This document shows, one piece after another, positions 7,601 through 12,313 of a stretch of 12,948 nucleotides of DNA; the stretch's first letter is position 1; each line of letters opens with the position of its first letter. Location of the stretch: the NCBI RefSeq assembly GCF_016785185.1, contig NZ_JAEKDY010000101.1; one strand, written 5' to 3'. The stretch is from Heyndrickxia sporothermodurans. GTDB lineage: Bacteria; Bacillota; Bacilli; Bacillales; Bacillaceae_C. The notes under the pieces are model-generated. The model ran no database searches. It was not told the DNA's origin and saw nothing but the letters and a program-made list of their open reading frames with translations. The translations under genes and the position numbers were made by a program.

Positions 7601-7910
7601 AGGCGAAAAGTTTGTTTTATCTGCAAATGTTACAGATCATCCGATAGAATATGTTATAGTGAATTTTAAAGGGATTCAGAAGAATGGTGTAGAATTAAAT
7701 ATTAATCAAGCCTTATCGGGAAACAATCCTATTTATAATGGCGAAATATTTGATACTAAAATGTCAGAACCAACAACTTCTTTAGAAAACGGAAATGCGT
7801 ATTTTCTTTTTACTGCAAAGTGGAAAAACGGTACAATAAAACAGGATCTAGTAACGATACAAATTATTGATAATGTGTATGGTGTTTTCGATTTTTATAG
7901 ATCGAATTAA
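4626..7910 (+). CDS. Large exported adhesin-like protein with seven PKD-like repeats
   Basis: This 1094-aa protein has a signal peptide (MKKSKILFLLTLLLLTLTLF, cleavage near SKA at about 26). A unique N-terminal region follows (about 30-320, with two cysteines in WNECPASATNKRNDECN). Then come seven PKD/Ig-like beta-sandwich repeats starting at about residues 324, 415, 507, 597, 687, 777 and 867, most opening NRPPVAAF and carrying SSDPDKDKLTYKW. A C-terminal domain covers about 963-1094. The acidic DPDKDK loop could bind calcium. There is no LPXTG motif, S-layer homology domain or C-terminal membrane helix, so attachment must be through another component, perhaps the pilus or the SH3 protein. 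The ATG at 4626 follows AAAAGGAGA by 5 nt and overlaps the upstream gene. Role as a tip adhesin or large surface protein is inferred. Confidence 0.75.
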   Translation: MKKSKILFLLTLLLLTLTLFDNYSSKAATGDENIYSIPSSVKNDWNKVWGGKSFSMTSGKDLVYDIYDNKYMEDGYTITTRDFGKGEQKYLRFRGWAVLFGYKKHTPTNQDTFIVAHKVSGSGIGTQKIYKAVQKGLNATEDLEFNNQGSGVWNECPASATNKRNDECNMRYEDTSFDAYLPLDELFKNKYEKASWKLVLVKKVSSNIVYTPLIFPFEFDDRNYNGGKISLSSGFNAKTLRMNSEQVLRRSKPRESASSVTDDLGSDRYFTQNQDYTNVDSDESQTAVWYGVRSPKDKNKTKWAATSYWTFRGDQGSLSYEPPNRPPVAEFSTSPSKIYNDTTITFNNTSSDPDKDKLTYKWQIKPQGTSDSNYTTFSTSKSPTKKLAKGNYTVQLTVSDGKATNSVKHAVIVSNRPPVAAFNTTPTSDIYYNTKITFNNTSSDPDKDKLTYKWEIKPRYTADSEYTTFSTSLTPTKILPKGEYTVQLTVSDGVDSNSYKRAVIVNNSPPVAAFTYSPTTVYNDTTVTFTNGSSDPDKDKLTYKWEYQEPNSTAWTQFSTTTSPTKVLNKKGDWNIRLTANDGEASTSITKKITVGNRPPVAAFTYSPTTVYNDTTVTFTNGSSDPDKDKLTYKWEYQEPNSTAWTQFSTTTSPTKVLNKKGDWNIRLTVNDGTTSTSITKKITVGNRPPVAAFTYSPTTVYNDTTVTFTNGSSDPDKDKLTYQWEYQEPNSTTWTQFSTTTSPTKVLNKKGDWNIRLTVNDGTTSTSVTKKITVGNRPPVAAFTYSPTTVYNDTKVTFTNGSSDPDKDKLTYQWEYQEPNSTAWTQFSTGVSPTKVLNKKGDWNIRLTVNDGTTSTSITKKITVENRTPSVTLSYAPNPLYEGDNVTLTATVIDPDKDKLTVIIEENINGQWKQLKQQNNVVSGGNVIHSMTVSYRDYSIRARAIDPDNATGTATLSFSVNPLKIDGFVKHTPKWEEIHNQKKHPTSYFYSGEKFVLSANVTDHPIEYVIVNFKGIQKNGVELNINQALSGNNPIYNGEIFDTKMSEPTTSLENGNAYFLFTAKWKNGTIKQDLVTIQIIDNVYGVFDFYRSN
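6144..7223 (+). repeat. Four near-identical PKD coding repeats, exact 270-bp period
   Basis: CCACCAGTGGCAGCATTTAC recurs starting at 6150, 6420, 6690 and 6960, an exact 270-nt (90-codon) spacing. The copies differ at scattered, mostly synonymous positions and look mosaic: blocks of variants are shared between non-adjacent copies, as expected from gene conversion. Copy-number change would keep the reading frame. Confidence 0.9.
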
Positions 7911-7915
7911 AAAGG

Positions 7916-7946
7916 AAAAGGAAACTTTTCATAGTTTCCTTTTTTT
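7916..7946 (+). terminator. Intrinsic terminator of the surface-protein block
   Basis: AAAAGGAAAC (7916-7925) pairs with GTTTCCTTTT (7934-7943) over an 8-nt loop and runs into more T residues. It lies 6 nt after the stop of the PKD protein gene. Confidence 0.85.
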
Positions 7947-7970
7947 AAGTACTTTGGAGGTATTATATTA

Positions 7971-8462
7971 ATGACACGAAAGAAAATCTTAGAAAAGAAA
8001 TTTAAAACTTATAGAATCTATCCTTTGCATCATATGATTTTCTATTCGTGTCTTTCTGTTAGTACAAGAGATAATTTTACTGATTATCTAATTAAAGAAT
8101 TTATTTCAAATGATTTAAATTTACCTACATATTCAAAGCCTGAATTAATTGAACACATGGTTAGTAATATTGAAAATGTTCCTTTGTACAAATTATATTC
8201 TAATCAAAGTTCAGTGAGGGTAAATGAGTTAAGGGAAATACTAACTGATCAAGGTTTGAGGTGGAACGGAGTAAGAGTGCCTTTTCAAACACATATTTCT
8301 CTTTATACATATGATTTAATTACAAAATTATCGAAAAGAACAGAAACGATAGGAGAAGTAATAGAATTAGCCATAGAATATTATTTGATAAGCGTAAGTG
8401 ATGATCATTACAAAATTATTAAATTGGCATTTAAGAATAACATAAAAGATAATTCAACTTAG
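7971..8462 (+). CDS. Hypothetical 163-aa protein, possible ribbon-helix-helix DNA-binding segment
   Basis: I do not recognise a family. It is a soluble, basic protein without signal peptide or membrane helix. Residues about 101-140 (VRVPFQTHISLYTYDLITKL onward, then ETIGEVIELAIEYYL) read like a ribbon-helix-helix unit: a short strand, a helix, a TIGEVIE turn and a second helix. The N-terminal part (FYSCLSVSTRDNFTDYLIKE) might be a weaker version of the same pattern. GGAGG (7956-7960) precedes the ATG by 10 nt. The gene stands alone between two terminators, 25 nt after the first, so its promoter must lie in or before that terminator or transcription reads through. A regulator of the surface locus or a plasmid-maintenance protein would fit, but this is speculation. 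Confidence 0.6.
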   Translation: MTRKKILEKKFKTYRIYPLHHMIFYSCLSVSTRDNFTDYLIKEFISNDLNLPTYSKPELIEHMVSNIENVPLYKLYSNQSSVRVNELREILTDQGLRWNGVRVPFQTHISLYTYDLITKLSKRTETIGEVIELAIEYYLISVSDDHYKIIKLAFKNNIKDNST

Positions 8463-8485
8463 CATTTTGTTTCATCCATTTAAAG

Positions 8486-8518
8486 GATCCTCTATAACAT
8501 AATATAGAGGGTCTTTTT
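8486..8518 (+). terminator. Intrinsic terminator
   Basis: GATCCTCTATA (8486-8496) pairs with TATAGAGGGTC (8503-8513, one G-T wobble) around ACATAA, followed by TTTTT. It lies 24 nt after the stop of the 163-aa gene. Confidence 0.85.
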
Positions 8519-8541
8519 ATCTTAAAAACATAATAAAACTG

Positions 8542-8570
8542 TTGATGTCCGCCAACGGACTTGATATTAT
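8542..8570 (+). promoter_or_regulatory. Promoter of the type I toxin mRNA
   Basis: TTGATG (8542-8547) and TATTAT (8565-8570) are separated by 17 bp. The predicted start, about 8575-8577, coincides with the first base of a perfect hairpin. Confidence 0.6.
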
Positions 8571-8574
8571 ATTA

Positions 8575-8616
8575 GTAAGGGTATGATACCCTTACCACCT
8601 TCTATGGAAGGAGGTG
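8575..8616 (+). promoter_or_regulatory. 5' hairpin and Shine-Dalgarno-sequestering hairpin of the toxin mRNA
   Basis: GTAAGGGTAT (8575-8584) and ATACCCTTAC (8586-8595) form a terminal stem right at the predicted 5' end, a feature that protects type I toxin mRNAs from decay. Next, ACCACCTTC (8594-8602) pairs with GAAGGAGGT (8607-8615) with one A-A mismatch and a 4-nt loop, burying the AAGGAGG ribosome binding site. The two stems share two bases, so they could be partly exclusive. Confidence 0.65.
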
Positions 8617-8624
8617 AATAGATA

Positions 8625-8774
8625 ATGGAGATAATAGTGTTAATCACTTCTATTGTTAGTCTAATAAGTTCTTTTATTGGTCTTACGACTTCAATAATTA
8701 CTTTGAAAAGGCTAACAATAGAGCAAAAAGAAAAGAATCCCAAGTCGGTGCCAACGACTAAGGATTCCAAGTAA
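8625..8774 (+). CDS. Small hydrophobic peptide, candidate type I toxin
   Basis: This 49-aa peptide begins MEIIVLITSIVSLISSFIGL. It has one membrane helix (about residues 3-26) followed by a charged tail (LKRLTIEQKEKNPK...). AAGGAGGTG (8608-8616) is a near-perfect ribosome binding site 8 nt before the ATG. Size, topology, structured leader and a convergent antisense RNA match membrane-acting type I toxins of Gram-positive bacteria such as the Fst, TxpA and BsrG groups, though I cannot assign it to one by sequence. The end of the coding region contains the inverted repeat that terminates the antisense RNA. A related 30-aa peptide is encoded 145 bp downstream. Confidence 0.6.
   Translation: MEIIVLITSIVSLISSFIGLTTSIITLKRLTIEQKEKNPKSVPTTKDSK
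8725..8767 (-). terminator. Terminator of the antisense RNA
   Basis: On the minus strand, GAATCC..AGTCG pairs with CGACT..GGATTC (plus 8735-8767) and is followed by TTTTCTTTTT (plus 8725-8734). It lies within the 3' part of the toxin reading frame, so the antisense RNA ends there. Confidence 0.65.
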
Positions 8775-8788
8775 TTTGCTAATAGGAT

Positions 8789-8812
8789 GAAGAAAGCTAT
8801 TATGCTTTCTTC
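8789..8812. terminator. Hairpin at the 3' end of the toxin gene
   Basis: GAAGAAAGC (8789-8797) and GCTTTCTTC (8804-8812) form a perfect 9-bp stem with a 6-nt loop, 14 nt after the toxin stop codon. The following TCCCTCC is a weak U-tract on the plus strand. The same stem would lie near the 5' end of the antisense RNA, so it could act both as toxin mRNA 3' end and as a loop for first contact between the two RNAs. Confidence 0.55.
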
Positions 8813-8833
8813 TCCCTCCATTATTCTATGTCT

Positions 8834-8863
8834 ATCATACCCTTAATATTCTTTTTTAGTCAA
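8834..8863 (-). promoter_or_regulatory. Minus-strand promoter for the antisense RNA
   Basis: On the minus strand TTGACT (plus 8858-8863) and TATGAT (plus 8834-8839) are separated by 18 bp; each hexamer is one base from consensus. Transcription would start near 8827. The -10 lies in a copy of AAGGGTATGATA that also occurs on the plus strand at the 5' end of the toxin mRNA (8578-8588). Confidence 0.65.
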
Positions 8864-8918
8864 TAATCATTAATTTTACTAATCAAAAACAAGCAAAAAA
8901 TAGAAAGGGGAAAATAAC

Positions 8919-9011
8919 ATGATGACTTTGATTGCTGCAATTATTTCGTCAATATCACTTGTTATTAGTCTGATCACCTTAGCTATAGTATTGAGGAAAA
9001 TGGGGAAATGA
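8919..9011 (+). CDS. 30-aa hydrophobic peptide, paralogue of the candidate toxin
   Basis: The peptide begins MMTLIAAIISSISLVISLIT and ends in basic LRKMGK, so it is one membrane helix with a short positive tail. It aligns by eye with the 49-aa peptide upstream (a shared LI..I.S.IS..I.L.T..I.L pattern). AGAAAGGGGA (8902-8911) lies 7 nt before the ATG. The stop overlaps the next start as ATGA (9008-9011), so it is translationally coupled to the helix-turn-helix gene. It may be a second toxin, a truncated toxin copy or a leader peptide. Confidence 0.5.
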   Translation: MMTLIAAIISSISLVISLITLAIVLRKMGK

Positions 9012-9214
9012 ACAATTACAAAACGGAAATTGAAAATGTAAGAAAAAAAATAATGAGTACCAATCAAGCAGCTAAAGAATGGGGATATGCTAATAAAGAT
9101 TCTGTTAAGAGATTATGTAGGGAGGGGAAAGTTGCTTCTTTTAAATTAGATGAACAAGATCCCACTTCTCCTTATATTATTTTAAGAGAACAGCCTAATC
9201 CTAAAGATAAATAA
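9008..9214 (+). CDS. Small excisionase/MerR-like helix-turn-helix protein
   Basis: This 68-aa protein has a compact winged helix-turn-helix of the HTH_17/excisionase type at about residues 15-60. MSTNQAAKEWGYANKDSVKR gives the two helices, then LCREGKVASFKLDEQ and SPYII give the wing. In this family the domain binds DNA in phage or ICE excisionases or in small repressors. Residues 1-15 form an extra N-terminal helix. The start overlaps the stop of the 30-aa peptide gene; an internal ATG at 9053 lacks a ribosome binding site. It could autoregulate its operon or help excise the element, but no integrase is in the window. Confidence 0.65.
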   Translation: MNNYKTEIENVRKKIMSTNQAAKEWGYANKDSVKRLCREGKVASFKLDEQDPTSPYIILREQPNPKDK

Positions 9215-9243
9215 TTTTCCAATTATGTGAAGGAGAGATATTG

Positions 9244-9384
9244 ATGGAAAACATTATTAAACAAGCAGAATACTTAAAAATGCTTATTAGAAATGAATCG
9301 AAAAATATTGATAATCCTGTTTTAACTTCTTCTGTAATCATTGAGTTGGATAATTTAATTGAATATTTACAAGATGAAGAGTAA
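9244..9384 (+). CDS. Spo0E-like small phosphatase homologue
   Basis: This 46-aa protein begins MENIIKQAEYLKMLIRNESK. The two-helix layout and the second half, NIDNPVLTSSVIIELDNLIE, match the Spo0E/YnzD family, whose members read like 'GL.DP.VL.LSQELD.LI..Y'. Those proteins dephosphorylate Spo0A~P and delay sporulation. The conserved SQELD signature is here SVIIELD, keeping E-L-D but losing the S-Q pair, so catalytic activity is doubtful. GAAGGAGAG (9229-9237) gives a good ribosome binding site. It lies 29 nt after the helix-turn-helix gene. It is short enough to be missed by gene callers. If real, it would let a mobile element influence host sporulation. Confidence 0.5.
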   Translation: MENIIKQAEYLKMLIRNESKNIDNPVLTSSVIIELDNLIEYLQDEE

Positions 9385-9440
9385 CTAGGAAGCACAGTAG
9401 ACACATTTTATGACACAAAAAAGGAGATAGGGAAAAGAAA

Positions 9441-9872
9441 ATGTATACCGGACTAAGAATTAAAGTCACCGTAAAACAAGAATTTCGTCAAATCATTAAT
9501 GAAATCAATAATGAGGAAACGTACTTTTCCGAGTATGTAGAACAATTCTCATTTTTGGATAAGTTTGCAAAAACAAGAAGGTCTGATTTAATCCCAACAG
9601 GAACATCAGCGTATATGCCTACAGGTTGGTTAACAGGAGAATATCCTAATGAACAAGCCACGGATGGTTTTGACCGCAATATTGATATGAATACAGGTTT
9701 ATGGATATTTCAATGTTGCCTAAAAAATTACGATAATGAAATTGATATTTTTTTAACAGATGTATTAGCAAATATAATTGAATCCTCGGAACATATTGAA
9801 AAAAAATCCGAAGGGGATAACAATAGCATTTTCTATAAATATATAAATGGCGAGATTGTTAGTGTTAATTAA
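9441..9872 (+). CDS. Conserved-type hypothetical protein (143 aa)
   Basis: It starts MYTGLRIKVTVKQEFRQIIN. I recall the MYTGLR start, an AYMP..W turn and a later TGLWIFQCCLKNYDNEIDIF stretch from uncharacterised proteins of Bacillus phages and plasmids, but no function is known to me. It is a soluble mixed alpha/beta protein with no signal peptide or membrane helix. AAAGGAGATAG lies about 11 nt before the ATG. It is probably in the same accessory group as the small genes on both sides. Confidence 0.65.
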   Translation: MYTGLRIKVTVKQEFRQIINEINNEETYFSEYVEQFSFLDKFAKTRRSDLIPTGTSAYMPTGWLTGEYPNEQATDGFDRNIDMNTGLWIFQCCLKNYDNEIDIFLTDVLANIIESSEHIEKKSEGDNNSIFYKYINGEIVSVN

Positions 9873-9900
9873 TTTTGTGTCTTTGAAGGAGTGAAATGAA

Positions 9901-10122
9901 ATGTCTGAAGAAAAAATTAATTTTATCGAATTGAACAAGGATATGAATATGGAAGAGATGTCAGCTGCCTACAATTATTTAATAGGCATGATGGAGGGGT
10001 ATTTTGATCCTGAATTCGGAAAGGAAAATATATCAAAAGAAAAATTATATGATTGTTTTTCTCGTGCTGTTAATTATGCTAAATCCGAAAGCGATATTAT
10101 CAAGAATCTAAAAAAAGAGTAA
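9901..10122 (+). CDS. Hypothetical acidic 73-aa protein
   Basis: I do not recognise a family. The protein is predicted to be mostly helical (MNMEEMSAAYNYLIGMMEGY, then LYDCFSRAVNYAKSESDIIK) and soluble. GAAGGAG (9885-9891) precedes the ATG at 9901 by 9 nt; an ATG at 9896 is out of frame. It follows the MYTGLR gene by 28 nt and is probably co-transcribed. No terminator is evident after it. Confidence 0.55.
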   Translation: MSEEKINFIELNKDMNMEEMSAAYNYLIGMMEGYFDPEFGKENISKEKLYDCFSRAVNYAKSESDIIKNLKKE

Positions 10123-10293
10123 TGTATATTAGCAAGAGTGATAGCAAATAAAACAATATAAATCCCCTTGATAGCAATAATCCCTCTGTTCAAACTACAT
10201 CATACTTTACACAGACTTTTGGGCGGCAGCACTAACAGACTGATAAAACGTTCCTTTGAAGAACCTTTTTCATTCTGTAAGTGTCGCTTCATC

Positions 10294-10443
10294 CTAAAAA
10301 TCTCGATAACTAGAATCTGTATTGTTTATGGCCAACAAAAACATGTTAGCCAGTAAACAAACATCTTCTAAGTTCCTGATATTTTCTTCACGAATGAACG
10401 AGCCGAAAACCCTTAAACCTTCAAAATAATTAACCCCATTCAT
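10294..10443 (-). pseudogene. Possible remnant of a minus-strand gene (49 codons)
   Basis: The minus strand reads MNGVNYFEGLRVFGSFIREE and continues to SSYRDF before TAG. The amino-acid composition is protein-like and the frame stays open upstream of the ATG as far as about 10515. There is no ribosome binding site, and the bidirectional terminator lies just in front. A second short frame in another phase (10200-10292, starting MKRHLQNEKG) follows directly, as if one ancestral gene had suffered a frameshift. It may equally be chance. Confidence 0.25.
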
Positions 10444-10447
10444 GGAT

Positions 10448-10492
10448 GAAAAAAAGCAGCCTAATTCTTTCAGAATTTGGCCCCTTTTTTTC
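10448..10492. terminator. Bidirectional terminator
   Basis: GAAAAAAAG, CC and AATTCT on the left pair with AGAATT, GG and CTTTTTTTC on the right around a TTC loop. The A-tract and T-tract make it usable in both directions. It separates the 9.0-10.1 kb gene group from the inverted-repeat block. Confidence 0.65.
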
Positions 10493-10505
10493 TTAAGAGA
10501 TATTT

Positions 10506-10780
10506 CTCCCCTTTTGCCTTACGAATGGTACAGAAAGGAGGTTCACTAAGCTTTGATAAAGGGCAGGACACCCGAACCTACCCTTTACAAAGCCAAGTTC
10601 ACCAGTCAACAGGTCAAGGCGGTAAAACTTTTTTATCTTTCCTAAAAAACAGTCAAGAGAAAAAACTTTTCCCTTTGACCCTTGACCTATTGCCTATCCT
10701 TTCTGTTCATTCTCCATGTCAAAAGGTGAAAAATAATTCCCTTTGGGAACTTCATTCATTCGTAAGGCAAAAAAGGAGAG
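10506..10780. repeat. Nested inverted-repeat block (origin-like or MITE-like)
   Basis: Outer arms TTTTGCCTTACGAATG (ending at about 10526) and CATTCGTAAGGCAAAA (starting at about 10757) are exact 16-bp inverted repeats about 230 bp apart, with partial matches outside them. Inside lie a long hairpin (10550-10593: CTTTGATAAAGGGCAGG against CCTACCCTTTACAAAG, loop ACACCCGAA), a second one (10606-10691: CAACAGGTCAAGG against CCTTGACCTATTG, with AAAACTTTTTT facing AAAAAACTTTT) and a small TTCCC/GGGAA hairpin near 10737-10749. Single-strand origins, transfer origins and MITEs all look like this. I see no known conserved box to choose between them. Confidence 0.6.
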
Positions 10781-10786
10781 AAAAAC

Positions 10787-11116
10787 ATGAATACAGAAAT
10801 TGCAAAAACCATTTTAAATCAAATTCGCATTTTAGATAAATTCGCATTAATGGCTTGGGGAACATCTGAATTTGTAGCATTACAAAATGGGGTTCAATTT
10901 AAGATTAGAACACCTTTATATAAAAGAGGGGTAAGAGTAAAAATCACGCTAAATTCAATGGATACTTACGACATTGAAGTATTTAAAATCGTAAAATCAG
11001 AAATTATTACACTAAAAAAATCTAATGATATTTATTGTGACCAACTAGTAGAGGTGTTAGACAGCTTGATTGAAGAAGATGAAAAAAACAATTGTTTTAT
11101 TTTAAAAGTCTTGTGA
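10787..11116 (+). CDS. Conserved-type hypothetical protein (109 aa)
   Basis: It starts MNTEIAKTILNQIRILDKFA. The pattern of an N-terminal helix, LMAWGTSEFVALQNGVQFKI, a strand pair and a C-terminal DQLVEVLDSLIEED helix resembles a family of uncharacterised proteins that recurs in Firmicutes phages, plasmids and ICEs ('ALMAWG...', '...V..DELV..ID'). The function is unknown to me. It is soluble. AAAAGGAGAG lies 6 nt before the ATG at 10787, at the very end of the inverted-repeat block, so its promoter must lie within that block. Confidence 0.65.
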   Translation: MNTEIAKTILNQIRILDKFALMAWGTSEFVALQNGVQFKIRTPLYKRGVRVKITLNSMDTYDIEVFKIVKSEIITLKKSNDIYCDQLVEVLDSLIEEDEKNNCFILKVL

Positions 11117-11173
11117 AGATTTTTCATATTTAGCAGTTGCTTATTATTGGTTAGAACGAAATAATGTAAAAAA

Positions 11174-11209
11174 TCCTTAGTAGCTTCTAAGCAAAAGAAG
11201 CCTACTAAG
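11174..11209. terminator. Strong hairpin with A-tract on its left
   Basis: CCTTAGTAG..TTCT pairs with AGAA..CTACTAAGG around a short loop. AAAAAAT precedes it and no T-run follows, so as an intrinsic terminator it would work on the minus strand (stem then ATTTTTT). On the plus strand it could act as a 3'-end stabiliser of the upstream mRNA. Confidence 0.55.
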
Positions 11210-11245
11210 GTAATGAAACAATATAGTGAAAAAGGTGGTTCTATA

Positions 11246-11428
11246 TTGGAATTGTCCAATGCAAGAACAAGGGAAGAAAGAATTTTTGATTATCAAATGA
11301 AAATTGCTGAATTAGAGCATATCCAAAGTTATGCTAAATCAAAAGAAAATGAAAAATTGATTTCAAACTATAAACAACAAATAAATTATGAAAATAGACC
11401 ATCGGCATTTAGAGGGTGCAATTATTAA
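11246..11428 (+). CDS. Hypothetical small coiled-coil-like protein (60 aa)
   Basis: No family is recognised. The sequence is charged and helical (ELSNARTREERIFDYQMKIA, then YAKSKENEKLISNYKQQIN) and could form a short coiled coil, typical of small phage or plasmid proteins. I chose TTG at 11246 because AAAGGTGG (11231-11238) lies 7 nt before it. The in-frame ATG at 11213 would give 71 aa but has only AAGG two bases in front and starts 3 nt after a hairpin. It ends 17 nt before the methyltransferase start and is probably co-translated with it. Confidence 0.5.
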   Translation: MELSNARTREERIFDYQMKIAELEHIQSYAKSKENEKLISNYKQQINYENRPSAFRGCNY

Positions 11429-11445
11429 AAAAAGGAGAGTTGAAA

Positions 11446-12312
11446 ATGAATAGTATTTTAAGTTATCCAAGCAGAGGAAAATGGGGAAAATCTTCTTATC
11501 GTGGGAATTGTACTGGACATATTATTAAAGACCTTTTGGAATTCTATCAACCTAAAAAATTTGTAGAAGTATTCAGTGGTGGGGGTACTGGAAAAGATGT
11601 TGCAATTGATTTAGGTATAAAAAATAGTGTTCATTTAGATTTAAATAATGGGTGGAATGGTTTAATTCATGAGATACCAACTGGTAGTGATTTCACCTTT
11701 AGTCACCCTCCATATTGGGATATAGTCAAATATGAATCTCAACGTGGTTCAGCCCATGAAGATGATTTATCCAACAATATGTCTTATGAAGAATTTATAA
11801 CAAAGTTGGATAAAGTGAATTCTAAAATATACGCTGCACTGGTTAATGGTGGAAGACATGCTTTCCTTTGTGGGGATGTAAGAAAGAATAAGAAATATTA
11901 TTCCATCATAAAAGATATGGCTTGGATAGGTGATTTAGAAATTCATATGATAAAAGAACAACATAATACTGTTAGTGGAAGAAAATCGTACAATGGAAAA
12001 TTTATTCCTATCGCACATGAACATTTATTAGTTTTTATAAAAAACCAAATATGGCAAGTACCCATTAAATTCACAGTAACAAAGGACTTTGATTTACGTA
12101 ACTTTGAAAATATGACTTGGAGGGATTTAGTACAAGGAGCATTAGAATATTTAGGTGGAGAATCTGATTTAAGTCATATTTATGAAATTGTTGCAGATAG
12201 CAAAAAAGCTAAAAAGAATAATCACTGGAAAGAGAAAGTTCGCCAGGTACTTCAAGTGAATGACAACTTCCAATCAGTGGTGAGAGGAATATGGAAACTA
12301 TCAGTTGCTTAA
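11446..12312 (+). CDS. Compact orphan DNA methyltransferase (N4-cytosine or N6-adenine type) with C-terminal winged-helix-like domain
   Basis: This 288-aa protein transfers a methyl group from S-adenosylmethionine to DNA. Visible motifs: an N-terminal RGKWGKSSYRGNCTG segment (residues 10-24, motif X-like), the AdoMet-binding FVEVFSGGGTG (39-49, motif I), LDLNNGW (64-70, motif II region), and the catalytic SHPPYW (86-91, motif IV). The order I before IV differs from the beta class. There is no long target-recognition domain. Instead residues about 223-288 (TWRDLVQGALEYLGGESDLS onward, with HWKEKVRQVLQ) resemble the small winged-helix domain attached to some restriction and modification proteins. 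No restriction enzyme gene is nearby, so it is probably an anti-restriction or regulatory solitary methylase. ATG 11446 follows AAAGGAGAG by 7 nt. Confidence 0.8.
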   Translation: MNSILSYPSRGKWGKSSYRGNCTGHIIKDLLEFYQPKKFVEVFSGGGTGKDVAIDLGIKNSVHLDLNNGWNGLIHEIPTGSDFTFSHPPYWDIVKYESQRGSAHEDDLSNNMSYEEFITKLDKVNSKIYAALVNGGRHAFLCGDVRKNKKYYSIIKDMAWIGDLEIHMIKEQHNTVSGRKSYNGKFIPIAHEHLLVFIKNQIWQVPIKFTVTKDFDLRNFENMTWRDLVQGALEYLGGESDLSHIYEIVADSKKAKKNNHWKEKVRQVLQVNDNFQSVVRGIWKLSVA

Positions 12313-12313
12313 T

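Larger units (their letters stand above)
8725..8828 (-). ncRNA. Candidate antisense antitoxin RNA (about 100 nt)
   Basis: A minus-strand promoter just right of the toxin gene and an intrinsic terminator inside it define a transcript of roughly 100 nt. It would be complementary to the 3' half of the toxin mRNA, including the end of the coding region and the toxin's terminator hairpin. Convergent, 3'-overlapping antisense RNAs of this kind neutralise Bacillus type I toxins (RatA with TxpA, SR4 with BsrG). The exact ends are predictions. Confidence 0.55.
10123..10786. other. 664-bp stretch without a convincing gene: repeats, terminator, nested inverted repeats
   Basis: Plus-strand open frames here lack ribosome binding sites and run through hairpins. 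Visible content, left to right: three TAGCAA-containing motifs (about 10129, 10142 and 10172), two short minus-strand reading frames that may be remnants, a strong bidirectional terminator (10448-10492), and a nested inverted-repeat block (10506-10780) that ends at the ribosome binding site of the next gene. The composition changes too: pyrimidine-rich runs on the plus strand are common here and rare elsewhere. It may be a replication or transfer site, or the remains of an inserted element. Confidence 0.5.

Noticed and set aside
8567..9067. Minus-strand open frames opposite the candidate toxin and its paralogue
   Set aside because: They are shadows of the plus-strand genes, without ribosome binding sites, and the first contains the antisense RNA terminator.
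10168..10356. 62-codon plus-strand open frame
   Set aside because: No ribosome binding site, unusual composition, and the opposite strand reads at least as well.
10477..10839. 120-codon plus-strand open frame
   Set aside because: It begins inside a terminator, crosses all hairpins of the inverted-repeat block and overlaps the start of the 109-aa gene; the translation is low-complexity and basic, typical of non-coding DNA.
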